Shown here piece by piece: positions 1-8,275 of a stretch of DNA of 64,000 nt. Origin of the DNA: Serratia rubidaea (GTDB taxonomy: Bacteria; Pseudomonadota; Gammaproteobacteria; Enterobacterales; Enterobacteriaceae). Where the stretch lies: the NCBI GenBank assembly GCA_901472405.1, contig LR590463.1, positions 4,898,001 to 4,962,000 on the forward strand. The letters run 5' to 3'. The position numbers and the translations under genes were made by a program. A model generated the notes under the pieces. That model was given only the letters and a program-made list of their open reading frames with translations. It ran no database searches and was not told the DNA's origin. Each line of letters begins with the position of its first letter. Positions within the stretch are counted from its first letter, which is position 1.

Positions 1-590
1 TGGTAGGGAATACTCTCGTAACCGCTGAACGGCTGCTGTTGCAGCGGGGCATCCGTCAACACCAGGGTGTGTTTGTCCGCCTCATGGCTGAAGTGATAGG
101 CAATGCCCTCCAGCTCCATCAAACGGCTGATAAACGCCAGGCTGCTCTCCTGATACTGCACGCAGTATTCCCATGGGCGATAGCTGCCCGTCAGCCGATC
201 TTCCACATTCACCTGGCTTTCGCCCAGCAGACTCTTCACGATCTGCGGCACCGTCTGGCCCTGGAAAATACGCAGGTTACGGTCGCGCTTCATCGGCCAC
301 AGATCCGGCTCCATCGTCAGGCGGTATTCCGCATAGCGGGTACCGGACAGTTCCACCGCATTGACCGCCACGCGGGTTATCTTGCCGTTCAGGTAGCGTT
401 TACCCATCAGAGAACGCGTCGGGATAGTCACCGTAATCGGCTGCCCCAACAGGCTGCTGCGATCGATACGTGCATCAGTACTCAGCAACGTTACGTTCAG
501 TTCAAACGGCTCCGATAACGCCTCGCGCCCGGAGAGTTTCCAGAAAAGCAGCCCGGGGATGGGTAGCTGAACGGTAATGCGATCTAACAT
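1..590 (-). CDS. vgrG: VgrG-type T6SS spike protein, N-terminal part (cut by window edge)
   Basis: The reading frame starts at an ATG at 590 and runs off the left edge after about 196 residues. The translation begins MLDRITVQLPIPGLLFWKLS and has the gp27-like N-terminal pattern of VgrG/TssI proteins: a short beta-rich start, then QESSLAFISRLMELEGIAYHF near residues 147-167. VgrG trimers form the puncturing tip of the type VI secretion tube and carry effectors. An AGGA lies about 9 bases before the start. The C-terminus, where an effector extension or following effector gene would lie, is outside the window, so cargo cannot be inferred. Family assignment is secure; which T6SS it serves is unknown. 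Confidence 0.9.
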   Translation of the reverse strand, partial: MLDRITVQLPIPGLLFWKLSGREALSEPFELNVTLLSTDARIDRSSLLGQPITVTIPTRSLMGKRYLNGKITRVAVNAVELSGTRYAEYRLTMEPDLWPMKRDRNLRIFQGQTVPQIVKSLLGESQVNVEDRLTGSYRPWEYCVQYQESSLAFISRLMELEGIAYHFSHEADKHTLVLTDAPLQQQPFSGYESIPY

Positions 591-910
591 GACGGTAGTC
601 CTTTGCCTGACAACGGTAATGCGATAGTAAAGAATCGCCTTTATATCAGGATAGGGCACGATAGTGAAATATAGAATCAGAATATGATGAATATCGTCAC
701 GTTTATTTATAACACTATAAAGATCGGGTGTTTTGCTCCGCGTAACTATCGATAACATAGGTCAATAACCGCATCCCGCAGCACCGGCCACCTGTAATAT
801 AAGGATAACGCTATGCGCTACGTATGTTATTCAAGCAGTTGGTAAACAGTGTACGATATAGCGATGCAGCTTACTGAAGACAGTAAAATGCGGTATTAAC
901 ACGTTATTGC
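591..910. other. Intergenic region upstream of vgrG
   Basis: About 320 bases with no convincing gene. It is AT-rich and must hold the vgrG promoter, but no clear -35/-10 pair stands out. A 10-codon ORF at 813-845 has an AAGGA upstream and is too short to call. The 13-mer ACGGTAATGCGAT occurs at 571-583 and again at 613-625, which may be chance. Confidence 0.4.
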
Positions 911-1291
911 TCAGTCAAAATCAACGCCAATAACGGCGATTTTCTTAGGGGGTACGCCTTGATGCTTTATCGTCACGACTAACCCTTTCCGCAATTTGCC
1001 AACCTCCGAAGCTTTAACCACTCCTGCAGCGCTGTACTGCTTTAAGCTACCGTCCAACTCGCTTTCAACAGTAAACGAGTAGAAGTAATCAATATTGTGT
1101 GTCGCCTGCAGCTGTTTCCATGAGATGAGTCTGGCAGTGGTGACACTACCTTTCCATAAATCTCTACCAATCCAATTTTTAATTTCTTTAATGTCGTCCT
1201 TTTGACCTCTAAGTCCCCTTATAGAAATAAAAACAAGAATAAAGATAACTGACCACGCAAAGATAAACGGATGCTCTGAGATAAAACCCAT
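911..1291 (-). CDS. Small membrane-anchored protein, tandem paralogue 1
   Basis: Not a family I can name with certainty; it resembles DUF3592-type proteins. The 126-residue product has one N-terminal membrane segment (about residues 7-24), an RGLRGQKDD linker, and a beta-rich soluble part ending in GVPPKKIAVIGVDFD. I chose the ATG at 1291 because an AAGAAGG sits 5 bases upstream and the product then aligns from its first residue with its neighbour. A longer GTG start at 1321 would overlap the upstream stop codon. Shared blocks with the gene at 1318-1707 include RGL(R/K)GQ, KQYSAA and GVPP. The G+C is visibly lower than in the flanking housekeeping genes, suggesting acquisition with the vgrG locus. 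Function unknown. Confidence 0.65.
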   Translation of the reverse strand: MGFISEHPFIFAWSVIFILVFISIRGLRGQKDDIKEIKNWIGRDLWKGSVTTARLISWKQLQATHNIDYFYSFTVESELDGSLKQYSAAGVVKASEVGKLRKGLVVTIKHQGVPPKKIAVIGVDFD

Positions 1292-1317
1292 AAAAACCTT
1301 CTTATGTGAGAAATTAC

Positions 1318-1707
1318 TCACCCATAATCAACAGACATTACTGAAATTTTTCCTGGCGGAACCCCATCATATTTAATGATGATCGGTAAGCCTGGTTTTA
1401 ATTTAGGAACCTCTGATACCCTAACGACTGAAGCAGCACTATACTGTTTATTTTCCCCATCAATATTCATCTCAAAGGTGAAGACAAAATAATAGTCAAG
1501 ATTATTAGTTGCGTTAGTCTGCCGCCAACTTACCAATAATGCTTCTTTTATCTCACCTTTCCATCTGTCTTTACTTAACCAGTGTTTTATTTTGCTAAGA
1601 TCATCTCCCTGTCCCTTCAGCCCTCTTAGCGTTCCAAAAATCATCAAAAACGTTAAGGCAAGCGCTGCCATAATGATCAGCCCTGAATATTGACTAATAA
1701 AACTCAC
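1318..1707 (-). CDS. Small membrane-anchored protein, tandem paralogue 2
   Basis: This 129-residue protein is a clear paralogue of the next gene downstream (911-1291). It has a membrane segment at about residues 8-27, the linker RGLKGQGDD, and a beta-rich domain with NLDYYFVFTFEM, KQYSAASVVR and YDGVPPGKISVM. It starts with GTG at 1707 behind a strong GGGAGG. It lies in line with the other small genes and with vgrG, all on the minus strand. Possible roles include an immunity or accessory protein of a T6SS island, but nothing in the sequence proves this. Function unknown. Confidence 0.65.
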   Translation of the reverse strand: MSFISQYSGLIIMAALALTFLMIFGTLRGLKGQGDDLSKIKHWLSKDRWKGEIKEALLVSWRQTNATNNLDYYFVFTFEMNIDGENKQYSAASVVRVSEVPKLKPGLPIIIKYDGVPPGKISVMSVDYG

Positions 1708-1799
1708 TCTACCTCCCAGTAAATGTCAGATATATACAGACATGTTCTGTTAATGTTCGTTCCACCGGCTTAGCACCCATGCCCACATACAACAGAATA

Positions 1800-2051
1800 C
1801 TAGTTATTAACATTGCCAACAACAATGATATTCTGCGGATTGCTCCTTTGGTATTTTATAGTAATCAATTTACCTGGTTTATATTCTTCAGCATAAAATG
1901 CCGAAATATTAATATCTTTATTGGTGGATATTTTTTCATCTCCAATGGTAAACTCGATTAATAATGAAATAAACAGACGCCCATCTGCAGTTTGGTTATC
2001 ATGTGGCTTTGCATCAATCACTATGGCCTCCACCTCCTGACCACTATTCAT
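1800..2051 (-). CDS. Small beta-rich protein, third member of the cluster (C-terminal piece)
   Basis: This 83-residue frame begins MNSGQEVEAIVIDAKPH and ends YKPGKLITIKYQRSNPQNI. The ending matches the final strands of the two paralogues downstream (V-KPG-P-IIKY-GVPP). It lacks the membrane segment the others have. That segment is encoded just upstream in another frame (2044-2250), and the two frames overlap by 8 bases. Deleting one A from the A9 tract at 2062-2070 fuses them into one membrane-anchored protein of about 150 residues. It is therefore either a translationally coupled pair or one gene split by a frameshift. No good ribosome site precedes its ATG, which favours one gene. Confidence 0.5.
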   Translation of the reverse strand: MNSGQEVEAIVIDAKPHDNQTADGRLFISLLIEFTIGDEKISTNKDINISAFYAEEYKPGKLITIKYQRSNPQNIIVVGNVNN

Positions 2052-2250
2052 AATAGACTCGTTTTTTTTTACTAGATCTTAACGTATTCCTCACGCCATA
2101 AAAAACAACGATGAGCAAAGAACACGTGACAATTATATTAAACCAAAGAGCAACATCGGCTAATCCCATGATAATCCCCACCAGCACTAATAAATTGACA
2201 AACCCTTTAGCATTACAGGGTTTGTTAACGATTTCCCTAACATGTTCCAT
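2044..2250 (-). CDS. Small membrane protein, third member of the cluster (N-terminal piece)
   Basis: This 68-residue frame has two hydrophobic stretches (about residues 17-34 and 38-53) followed by a basic tail, RNTLRSSKKKR. The tail occupies the position of the RGLRGQ linker in the downstream paralogues. It is truncated just after an A9 run at 2062-2070 (minus-strand reading). A one-base deletion there would continue into the beta-rich frame at 1800-2051. The start at 2250 has no obvious ribosome-binding site. It is probably the membrane half of one protein. Confidence 0.45.
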   Translation of the reverse strand: MEHVREIVNKPCNAKGFVNLLVLVGIIMGLADVALWFNIIVTCSLLIVVFYGVRNTLRSSKKKRVYYE

Positions 2251-2386
2251 TCATAATTAATGTGATCGTAATACATTCAGGCATAACCTAAATCTTTCAT
2301 CACCGAGTGGCAATGGGATCACAACGAATATCTGCTATTTCAGGATAAAATCAGCGGCGATCCCGGCAACATTCTCCACCGCCCCC

Positions 2387-3269
2387 CTAAGATTCCTCGC
2401 GGTATATCCGCTGCACCTGTTCAATCAACCGCAGCAACTCATCATCGGCGCCCGGCTTCCAGAGCGCGACCATCGGGTGCGTCAGGCCGCTCTGGCCCAG
2501 CTCGGTGTCGAGCCGGCTTACCGCCGGCCATTGCTGTGCCTGAAAATGCGTCGGTAAAAAATGCCCAGCCCTGCCCGGCGCTCAGCGCCGCCTGCAGCAG
2601 CGGCAATTCATTGATTACCCTGATGCGGTCAGAGATCTGTAAGCGCTTAGCCATGGCATCCGGCAGGTCGCTGAACGGGATAAGCTGAGTGTGCGCAGCC
2701 AGCGCAATCAGCGGAATCGGACAGGCGTCCGGAAAGAACCCCTCACGGGCATACACCGCCATCTCCAGCGCCCCTAGCGCTCGCCATTTAAACCGATCGC
2801 TGATGCTGCGGTTAAGCGCCTGATAGACGCCAAGGTGCGCCGCGCCGTCGGCCAACAGATCTTCCGCCTCTGCCCTTTCCATCATGCGCAGGTCCAACGC
2901 AATACCCTGCTGATACAGCGCCGCCGACAGCGCGCTCAAAAACTGCCTTGGCGTAAACGCGTCATAGCACAGCACCACGCGCTGGCGAACCTGCTGCGGA
3001 ATATGCTCCGCCAGCTGGCAAAAGGTTTCCGCTTCCTGCAGGAATAGCCGCGCCTGACGATACAGGCGCTGCCCGGCATCCGTTAACCGCAGCGGGCGCG
3101 TATGGCGATCGAACAGCGCATAGCCTAAATCCAGCTCCAGATACTCGACCAGTTCGCCGACGGTGGTGCGGTCCTTGCCCAGGCGTTTAGCTGCCCGCGT
3201 TAAATTACCGCTCTCGCACACGCTGGCGAACGCCTCTATCTGAGCTAAAGAAAATCGAATCTTTCCCAC
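2387..3269 (-). CDS. LysR-family transcriptional regulator (frameshifted near C-terminus)
   Basis: The N-terminal winged helix-turn-helix is typical of LysR (IEAFASVCESGNLTRAAKRL, then TDAGQRLYRQA), followed by an effector-binding domain. The GTG at 3269 is preferred because AGGA lies 6 bases upstream and LysR proteins normally begin just before this helix; an upstream ATG at 3305 is the alternative. An A6 run at 2556-2561 shifts the frame. With one A removed the protein continues FLPTHFQAQQWPAV and ends YREES at a TAG at 2387-2389, giving 293 residues. It is divergent from the amidase gene at 3379, so it probably regulates that gene. Confidence 0.85.
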
Positions 3270-3378
3270 GGCTGTTCCTGTCCGGTTCGGGGGATTTTCC
3301 CCCATTAACTCACTCTTGACCGCGCGGCCAACGCCTTACTCTTCCCGGGTACCCCTCACATAACGGTAAGGAGATAAC

Positions 3379-4458
3379 ATGAAAAAATTCGCTTCCAGCG
3401 CATCGGCGCTGCTGGCCGGCGCGATACTCAGCGCCAGCCTGACCACCGGCGCACAGGCCTGCACCCGCGCGTTTATGAATATGTACCCCGGCTATATGGT
3501 CAGCGCCCGTAATCTGGATTTCTTCGGCCCGGTCGATCCCGCGTTGGTGATCACCCCGCGCGGCGTGGCGCATAACGGCGGCGACAATCCCAATGCCGCA
3601 CAGTGGCAAACCCGTTACGGCAGCGTAGTGGTCTATGCCGACGGCGTATTCCCGATGGATGGCATGAATGAAAAAGGGTTGGCGGGGCACACGCTGTTTT
3701 ATATGAACGGCAGCCAGGTTCAACAGGACAATCAGGATAAACCGGTTCTCGAAAGCCGCGCCTGGCTCAGCTACATTCTGGACAATTACGCAACCGTCGA
3801 TCAGGCAGTAAATGCGATCCGTAACGATGTGCGCCTGGTCGCCGCGCGCCTGCCGATCGATTACGCCTCCGACACCAAACATATCGCCATTGAAGACGTT
3901 AGCGGTGATTCAGCGATTATCGAGATTGATAACGGCAAAGTTAATGTTTATCACGACAAAAACTACCGGGTGATGACCAACCCGCCGTCTTACGCACAAC
4001 AGCTGAAAAATCTGGCTAAATATCAGAATGCCAAACGCAGCGACATTCCCGGCGGGCTGGAAGCGGATGAGCGCCTGGTGCGCGCCAGCTACGATCTGCA
4101 AAACCTACCGCAGCCGGATAACAAGAATCAGGCTCAGGGATTTATTTTATCGGTGATTAACAATGTGGCTTACCCCATCGGCTCGCCGGCAGAACCTGAC
4201 GAACAGAAAGTGTCCGATATGTATGAAAAATACAGCAAGCGCCCGGAACAAAATAAAGGCATCGGCACTTACTGGACCGCCATTTCCGACCTGAGCCACG
4301 GCGAATACCATTTCAAATCAACCTTCGCGGCCTCGCAGGTCTGGGTATCGCTGCACGATATCAACTTTAGCCAAGGCCAGCCGGTACGGCAAATCAAGCA
4401 CCTGAATGACTACGCGCAGAAAGGCTGGGAGGGCAATATTCTGGCGCAGGCGAAGTAA
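3379..4458 (+). CDS. Choloylglycine hydrolase / penicillin V acylase family amidase, exported
   Basis: This 359-residue Ntn-hydrolase has a Sec signal peptide ending AQA before Cys28. Cleavage would expose Cys28 as the catalytic N-terminal nucleophile. Arg44 and Asp47 in SARNLDF sit at the spacing of Arg18 and Asp21 relative to Cys2 in the family. Members hydrolyse linear amides such as conjugated bile salts, penicillin V and, in some Gram-negatives, N-acyl-homoserine lactones. The substrate here cannot be read from sequence. The ribosome site AAGGAG precedes the ATG. It is divergent from a LysR regulator 109 bases away, suggesting regulated expression. It is likely periplasmic. Confidence 0.88.
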   Translation: MKKFASSASALLAGAILSASLTTGAQACTRAFMNMYPGYMVSARNLDFFGPVDPALVITPRGVAHNGGDNPNAAQWQTRYGSVVVYADGVFPMDGMNEKGLAGHTLFYMNGSQVQQDNQDKPVLESRAWLSYILDNYATVDQAVNAIRNDVRLVAARLPIDYASDTKHIAIEDVSGDSAIIEIDNGKVNVYHDKNYRVMTNPPSYAQQLKNLAKYQNAKRSDIPGGLEADERLVRASYDLQNLPQPDNKNQAQGFILSVINNVAYPIGSPAEPDEQKVSDMYEKYSKRPEQNKGIGTYWTAISDLSHGEYHFKSTFAASQVWVSLHDINFSQGQPVRQIKHLNDYAQKGWEGNILAQAK

Positions 4459-4464
4459 CGGCAG

Positions 4465-4486
4465 GCCCACGCCGCACGGCGTGGGC
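4465..4486 (+). terminator. Stem-loop after the amidase gene
   Basis: A 9-bp perfect stem (GCCCACGCC / GGCGTGGGC) with a 4-base loop lies 7 bases after the stop codon. The following TATTGTG is only weakly U-rich, so terminator function is likely but not certain. Confidence 0.45.
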
Positions 4487-4707
4487 TATTGTGTAAATAG
4501 TTTCCCCGGGAAAGCAGCACGAAATAATTTATGCCTGAGTTTTAATAACAACCGACAACAATGCTGTAAGCAAAGAAAAATACGCACTAAGGCATTAGTT
4601 ATAGTAATCCGAATGGCTATCGGTGAGAAAAACTCAGTGGCGGCATAATCAGATGGTCATTACCCTTCAGTTAAAAGTTCTATTCTAGCCGCACAGCGAA
4701 TTTCCTC

Positions 4708-5325
4708 ATGTTACTGAGCATTCTTTATATTATTGGCATCACCGCCGAAGCCATGACCGGCGCGCTGGCCGCCGGGCGTCGTCAGATGGATCTGTTCGGC
4801 GTGCTGATCATCGCCTCCGCCACGGCCATCGGCGGCGGTTCGGTGCGCGATGTCCTGCTTGGCCATTATCCGCTAGGCTGGGTTAAACACCCAGAATACA
4901 TCGTGATTGTCGCCATTGCCGCCATCGTCACCACCTGGCTCGCCCCGCTGATGCGTCATCTGCGCCGGCTGTTTCTGGTGCTGGATGCCGTTGGCCTGAT
5001 CGTATTCTCTATTATTGGCGCGCAGGTGGCGCTGGATATGGGCCACAGCCCGATTATCGCCGCCATTGCCGCGGTGATCACCGGCGTGTTCGGCGGGGTG
5101 CTGCGTGATATGTTCTGCAACCGCATCCCGCTGGTATTCCAGAAAGAGATTTACGGCGGTATCGCTTTCGCTGCCGCCTGGCTGTATATCGGCCTGCAGC
5201 ACTTCGACCTGCCGCATAACGTCGTGGTGCTGATTACGCTGTTTGCCGGCCTGGGAGCACGCCTGCTTGCCCTGCGCTTCCGGCTCGGGTTGCCCGTGTT
5301 CAATTATCAACATCCGGATCACTGA
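4708..5325 (+). CDS. yicG: YicG, UPF0126/TRIC-like membrane protein
   Basis: This 205-residue, highly hydrophobic protein is built of two UPF0126 repeats. The repeated signature appears as GGGSVRD at residues 42-48 and FGGVLRD at 128-134. The family is related to trimeric intracellular cation channels; the physiological role in enterobacteria is not settled. It lies convergent with ligB and overlaps its 3' end by 26 bases. This adjacency is the same as in E. coli. No strong ribosome-binding site precedes the ATG. Confidence 0.88.
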   Translation: MLLSILYIIGITAEAMTGALAAGRRQMDLFGVLIIASATAIGGGSVRDVLLGHYPLGWVKHPEYIVIVAIAAIVTTWLAPLMRHLRRLFLVLDAVGLIVFSIIGAQVALDMGHSPIIAAIAAVITGVFGGVLRDMFCNRIPLVFQKEIYGGIAFAAAWLYIGLQHFDLPHNVVVLITLFAGLGARLLALRFRLGLPVFNYQHPDH

Positions 5326-7020
5326 GCGCATCGTCGGCAAAGCCGGCGATATGCTGCTGCCGCAGGCTGTTTGCCACGCGCTGTAGCGCCGGCTGGCGGA
5401 AGAACGCAACCAACTGTGCCGCCCGTTTATCGCCGACGCCGGCCTGCCGCTGCCATATATGCGTCGGCAGCCTTTTGGTCTGTTGCCACCCCGTCACCCC
5501 GGCAAGTTGTTCGGCCGACAGCGGCGCCCCCAACGCCAGCAGCCAGCGTTGGAACGGCTGCCGCCGCGCCAGCATAAATTGCTGATGCAGACGCTGCGCC
5601 TGCTTATCACCCACCCCCGGCAGCGTGCGCAGGCTTTCCGGCGTCAGCGTCAGCCAGTCCGCCAGTTCTTTCACCCGTCCGTGTTCGACCAGCATGCGCC
5701 AGCTGGCTTCGCTGACGCCGTTCATCATCAACCCCTGCGGGCCGCTCAGCCACACCAGCCGCGCGATAAACTGCTGCCGGCAACCTGCCTGCGGGGTAAA
5801 GCAGCTGAACGCGTGATAGCGCTCGGCATCCGGCGCGGTCAGCACAGGCCGTTCCACGCTGCGCCACGCCACGCGGGTCACCTGGGGGATCCCCTGTCCC
5901 TTCAGGCTGACGGCGACCTGATCGCCGGGCACGATGTCCCAGAACCGCCAGCGGGCGAGCGAACCGATGTTAACGCGTCGCACCCATTTATCGTCCAGTT
6001 GCAGCGGATCCAAAGCCAGCACCACCGTAATTTTGCCGGTGCGGCCAATGCGGAACATCACCCGCTCCACGCGCGTCACCTGTTCTGCCGGCGGATATTT
6101 CCACGCTACCGCCCACAGCGCCGGCTTATTACGCCAGTAGCGCCCGGACGGCGAACGAGCCTGATGCAGCACCACGCCATCGGTGACAAAAGGCAGGGGA
6201 TTGGCAAACCACCTTTCACGCCAACGGATAACGTCCTCTACCGAGCTCACCGGCCGGGTATAGTCCCGCACCAGCGTAAAGCCCACGCCGCCAACTGCGC
6301 CAGCCGCTGCGACATCTCGGGCGGGCCATCGGGCCAGGCCCAGATGAAAATCCCCAGCTGCGCCAGCCGTTCCGAGGGCCGGTTACGCATCAGTGCGCCG
6401 GCAACGCTGGCGCGCGCGTTGACGCCGCCGTAAGCCTGCTGGCGATGACCGGTCATCAGCAGAAACAGTTCCCCTGCAGCACCAAAAAGTCCGGCGCGCC
6501 CGCCAGCGTTGACGGCACGCCGGGGATCGCCCTGACCTTCTCCAGCCAGTCTTCCCCCTGCCGGCCGTCGCCGCGGCTGATCGCCTGCGCCAGCTTGCCC
6601 TGCCGGTACACCAGCGTTACGGCCACGCCGTCGATCTTCGGCTGTAGCCACACGTCACGGCGCTCCGCCAGCCAGCGGGCAACCGCCCGACGGTCCGTCA
6701 GCTTGCGCAGCCCGGTATGAGCGACCGGATGGGGCATTTTTCCCGCCGGCAACAGCGGCAGCGGCGGCTCCCCGCCCGCCGGCGCAAACCCGCCAAAACT
6801 GCTGCTTTTGCCGCAGGCTGTCATAGAGTTCGTCGCTAATCAAACTTTGCCCGCGTTGGTAATAGGCCGCATCCCAACGCGCCAGCTGCTCTTCCAACGC
6901 ATTCAGTTCGTTGCGCAGCCGCTCCGCCGGCCAGTGCGGACAGGTTTCCGCCTGCACGCAAGCGGAGATGACCATCGCGAGAATAAAAAACACGGCGCCG
7001 TAAAAAAGGTGTCCTTTCAT
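5300..7020 (-). CDS. ligB: NAD-dependent DNA ligase LigB (three frame breaks)
   Basis: LigB seals nicks using NAD+. The catalytic lysine motif KIDG lies at 6627-6638. The C-terminal helix-hairpin-helix region includes TLPGVGDKQAQRL. Three single-base errors divide the frame: an extra base at about 6766-6785, a missing G at 6471-6474 (C4 on the plus strand), and a missing base at about 6281-6293. Correcting them gives 574 codons (573 residues), close to the E. coli length of about 560. The start at 7020 follows a strong GGGAGGAAGGA. The first 25 residues form a secretion-signal-like hydrophobic segment ending ISAC VQA. gmk is divergent, as in E. coli. Confidence 0.87.
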
Positions 7021-7213
7021 TCCTTCCTCCCTGATGCGATGCAGTAAAACCGCTTTTCCGCACGGCGGCGACGCATAAACTCATCGGCTGCGAAACGCAT
7101 GGCAAAATAAATTTTCTTTTGCGCAAAACCCTCAAAATAACGCGATACGCAAGGCAGTTTGCAATTTTTGCCGTGTTTTTCCCCCAAAGCCGCGGGCAAA
7201 ATGCGTGCAAACG

Positions 7214-7242
7214 CTGCATCAGCGGCGTTAGCCGTGTATACT
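7214..7242 (+). promoter_or_regulatory. Candidate sigma-70 promoter of gmk
   Basis: A TATACT at 7237-7242 follows a weak -35 (CTGCAT, 7214-7219) at 17 bases. It lies about 60 bases before the gmk start. Confidence 0.45.
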
Positions 7243-7303
7243 GTGCGGAGAAAATACACATCTGCTGTAATTGGCACATCAACCGCTATCAACGAACATC
7301 ATC

Positions 7304-7927
7304 ATGGCTCAAGGCACGCTTTATATTGTCTCTGCACCCAGCGGCGCAGGTAAATCAAGTCTGATTCAGGCTTTGTTAAAGACCCAACCGCTGTACGACA
7401 CGCAGGTGTCGGTTTCACACACCACGCGCGACAGTCGCCCGGGTGAAAATCATGGCGAACACTATTTCTTTGTGTCGCACGACGAATTCCGCCGCATGAT
7501 TGCGCAGGATGCCTTCCTTGAGCATGCCGAAGTGTTCGGCAACTATTACGGCACCTCACGCGCGGCTATCGAGCAGGTGCTGGCGACCGGCGTCGATGTT
7601 TTCCTGGATATCGACTGGCAGGGCGCGCAGCAAATTCGCGCCAAAATGCCGCAGGCGCGCAGCATCTTTATTCTGCCGCCGTCGAAGGAAGAGCTGGGCC
7701 GCCGCCTGCGCGGCCGCGGGCAGGACTCCGATGAGGTGATCGCCAAGCGCATGGCGCAGGCGGTAGCGGAAATGACGCACTATGCGGAGTATGATTATTT
7801 AATCGTGAACGATGATTTCGATCTGGCGCTGTCCGATCTGAAAACCATTATTCGCGCCGAGCGCTTGCGTTTAGGTCGGCAAATGCTGCGACATGACGCT
7901 TTAATCAGCAAACTATTGGCAGACTGA
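7304..7927 (+). CDS. gmk: Guanylate kinase
   Basis: Gmk phosphorylates GMP to GDP with ATP, an essential cytosolic step of guanine nucleotide synthesis. The P-loop SAPSGAGKSSL is at residues 10-20, and the GMP-binding segment SHTTRDSRPGE follows. At 207 residues it matches E. coli exactly. The ATG at 7304 was chosen over an upstream TTG at 7271 because conservation begins at MAQGTLY. It heads the gmk-rpoZ-spoT-trmH-recG string of genes. Confidence 0.97.
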   Translation: MAQGTLYIVSAPSGAGKSSLIQALLKTQPLYDTQVSVSHTTRDSRPGENHGEHYFFVSHDEFRRMIAQDAFLEHAEVFGNYYGTSRAAIEQVLATGVDVFLDIDWQGAQQIRAKMPQARSIFILPPSKEELGRRLRGRGQDSDEVIAKRMAQAVAEMTHYAEYDYLIVNDDFDLALSDLKTIIRAERLRLGRQMLRHDALISKLLAD

Positions 7928-7981
7928 AGACAGTTTCAGTATTATGCCCAGTCTTTTCGTCACCTGTGGAGTAGCACAAAT

Positions 7982-8257
7982 ATGGCACGCGTAACTGTTC
8001 AAGACGCTGTAGAGAAAATTGGTAACCGTTTTGACCTGGTGTTGGTCGCTGCTCGTCGGGCACGTCAAATCCAGGTCGGCGGCAAAGACGCGCTGGTTCC
8101 TGAAGAGAACGATAAGTACACCGTTATCGCGCTGCGCGAAATCGAAGAAGGTCTGATCAACAGCCAGATCCTCGACGTCCGTGAGCGCCAGGAGCAGCAA
8201 GAGCAGGAAGCCGCAGAAATTCAGGCGGTTACCGCGATTGCTGAAGGCCGTCGTTAA
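7982..8257 (+). CDS. rpoZ: RNA polymerase omega subunit
   Basis: Omega (91 residues) stabilises the beta-prime subunit and forms part of a ppGpp-binding site on RNA polymerase. The sequence MARVTVQDAVEKIGNRFDLV and the conserved RRARQIQ and EENDKYTVIALREIEEG are typical and full length. The start follows GGAG. It is immediately upstream of spoT, which fits its link to the stringent response. Confidence 0.97.
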   Translation: MARVTVQDAVEKIGNRFDLVLVAARRARQIQVGGKDALVPEENDKYTVIALREIEEGLINSQILDVRERQEQQEQEAAEIQAVTAIAEGRR

Positions 8258-8275
8258 TTAAATAGCGAGTCTGCC

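Noticed and set aside
813..845. 10-codon ORF with AAGGA upstream
   Set aside because: Too short, with no conserved feature and no leader-peptide context visible.
1779..1961. 60-codon plus-strand frame
   Set aside because: It is antisense to the third small cluster gene and has no ribosome-binding site.
3310..3882. 190-codon minus-strand frame
   Set aside because: It is antisense to the amidase gene, whose signal peptide and catalytic residues are clear.
5459..6433. 324-codon plus-strand frame
   Set aside because: It is antisense to ligB; the real gene is proven by the KIDG motif and HhH region on the other strand.
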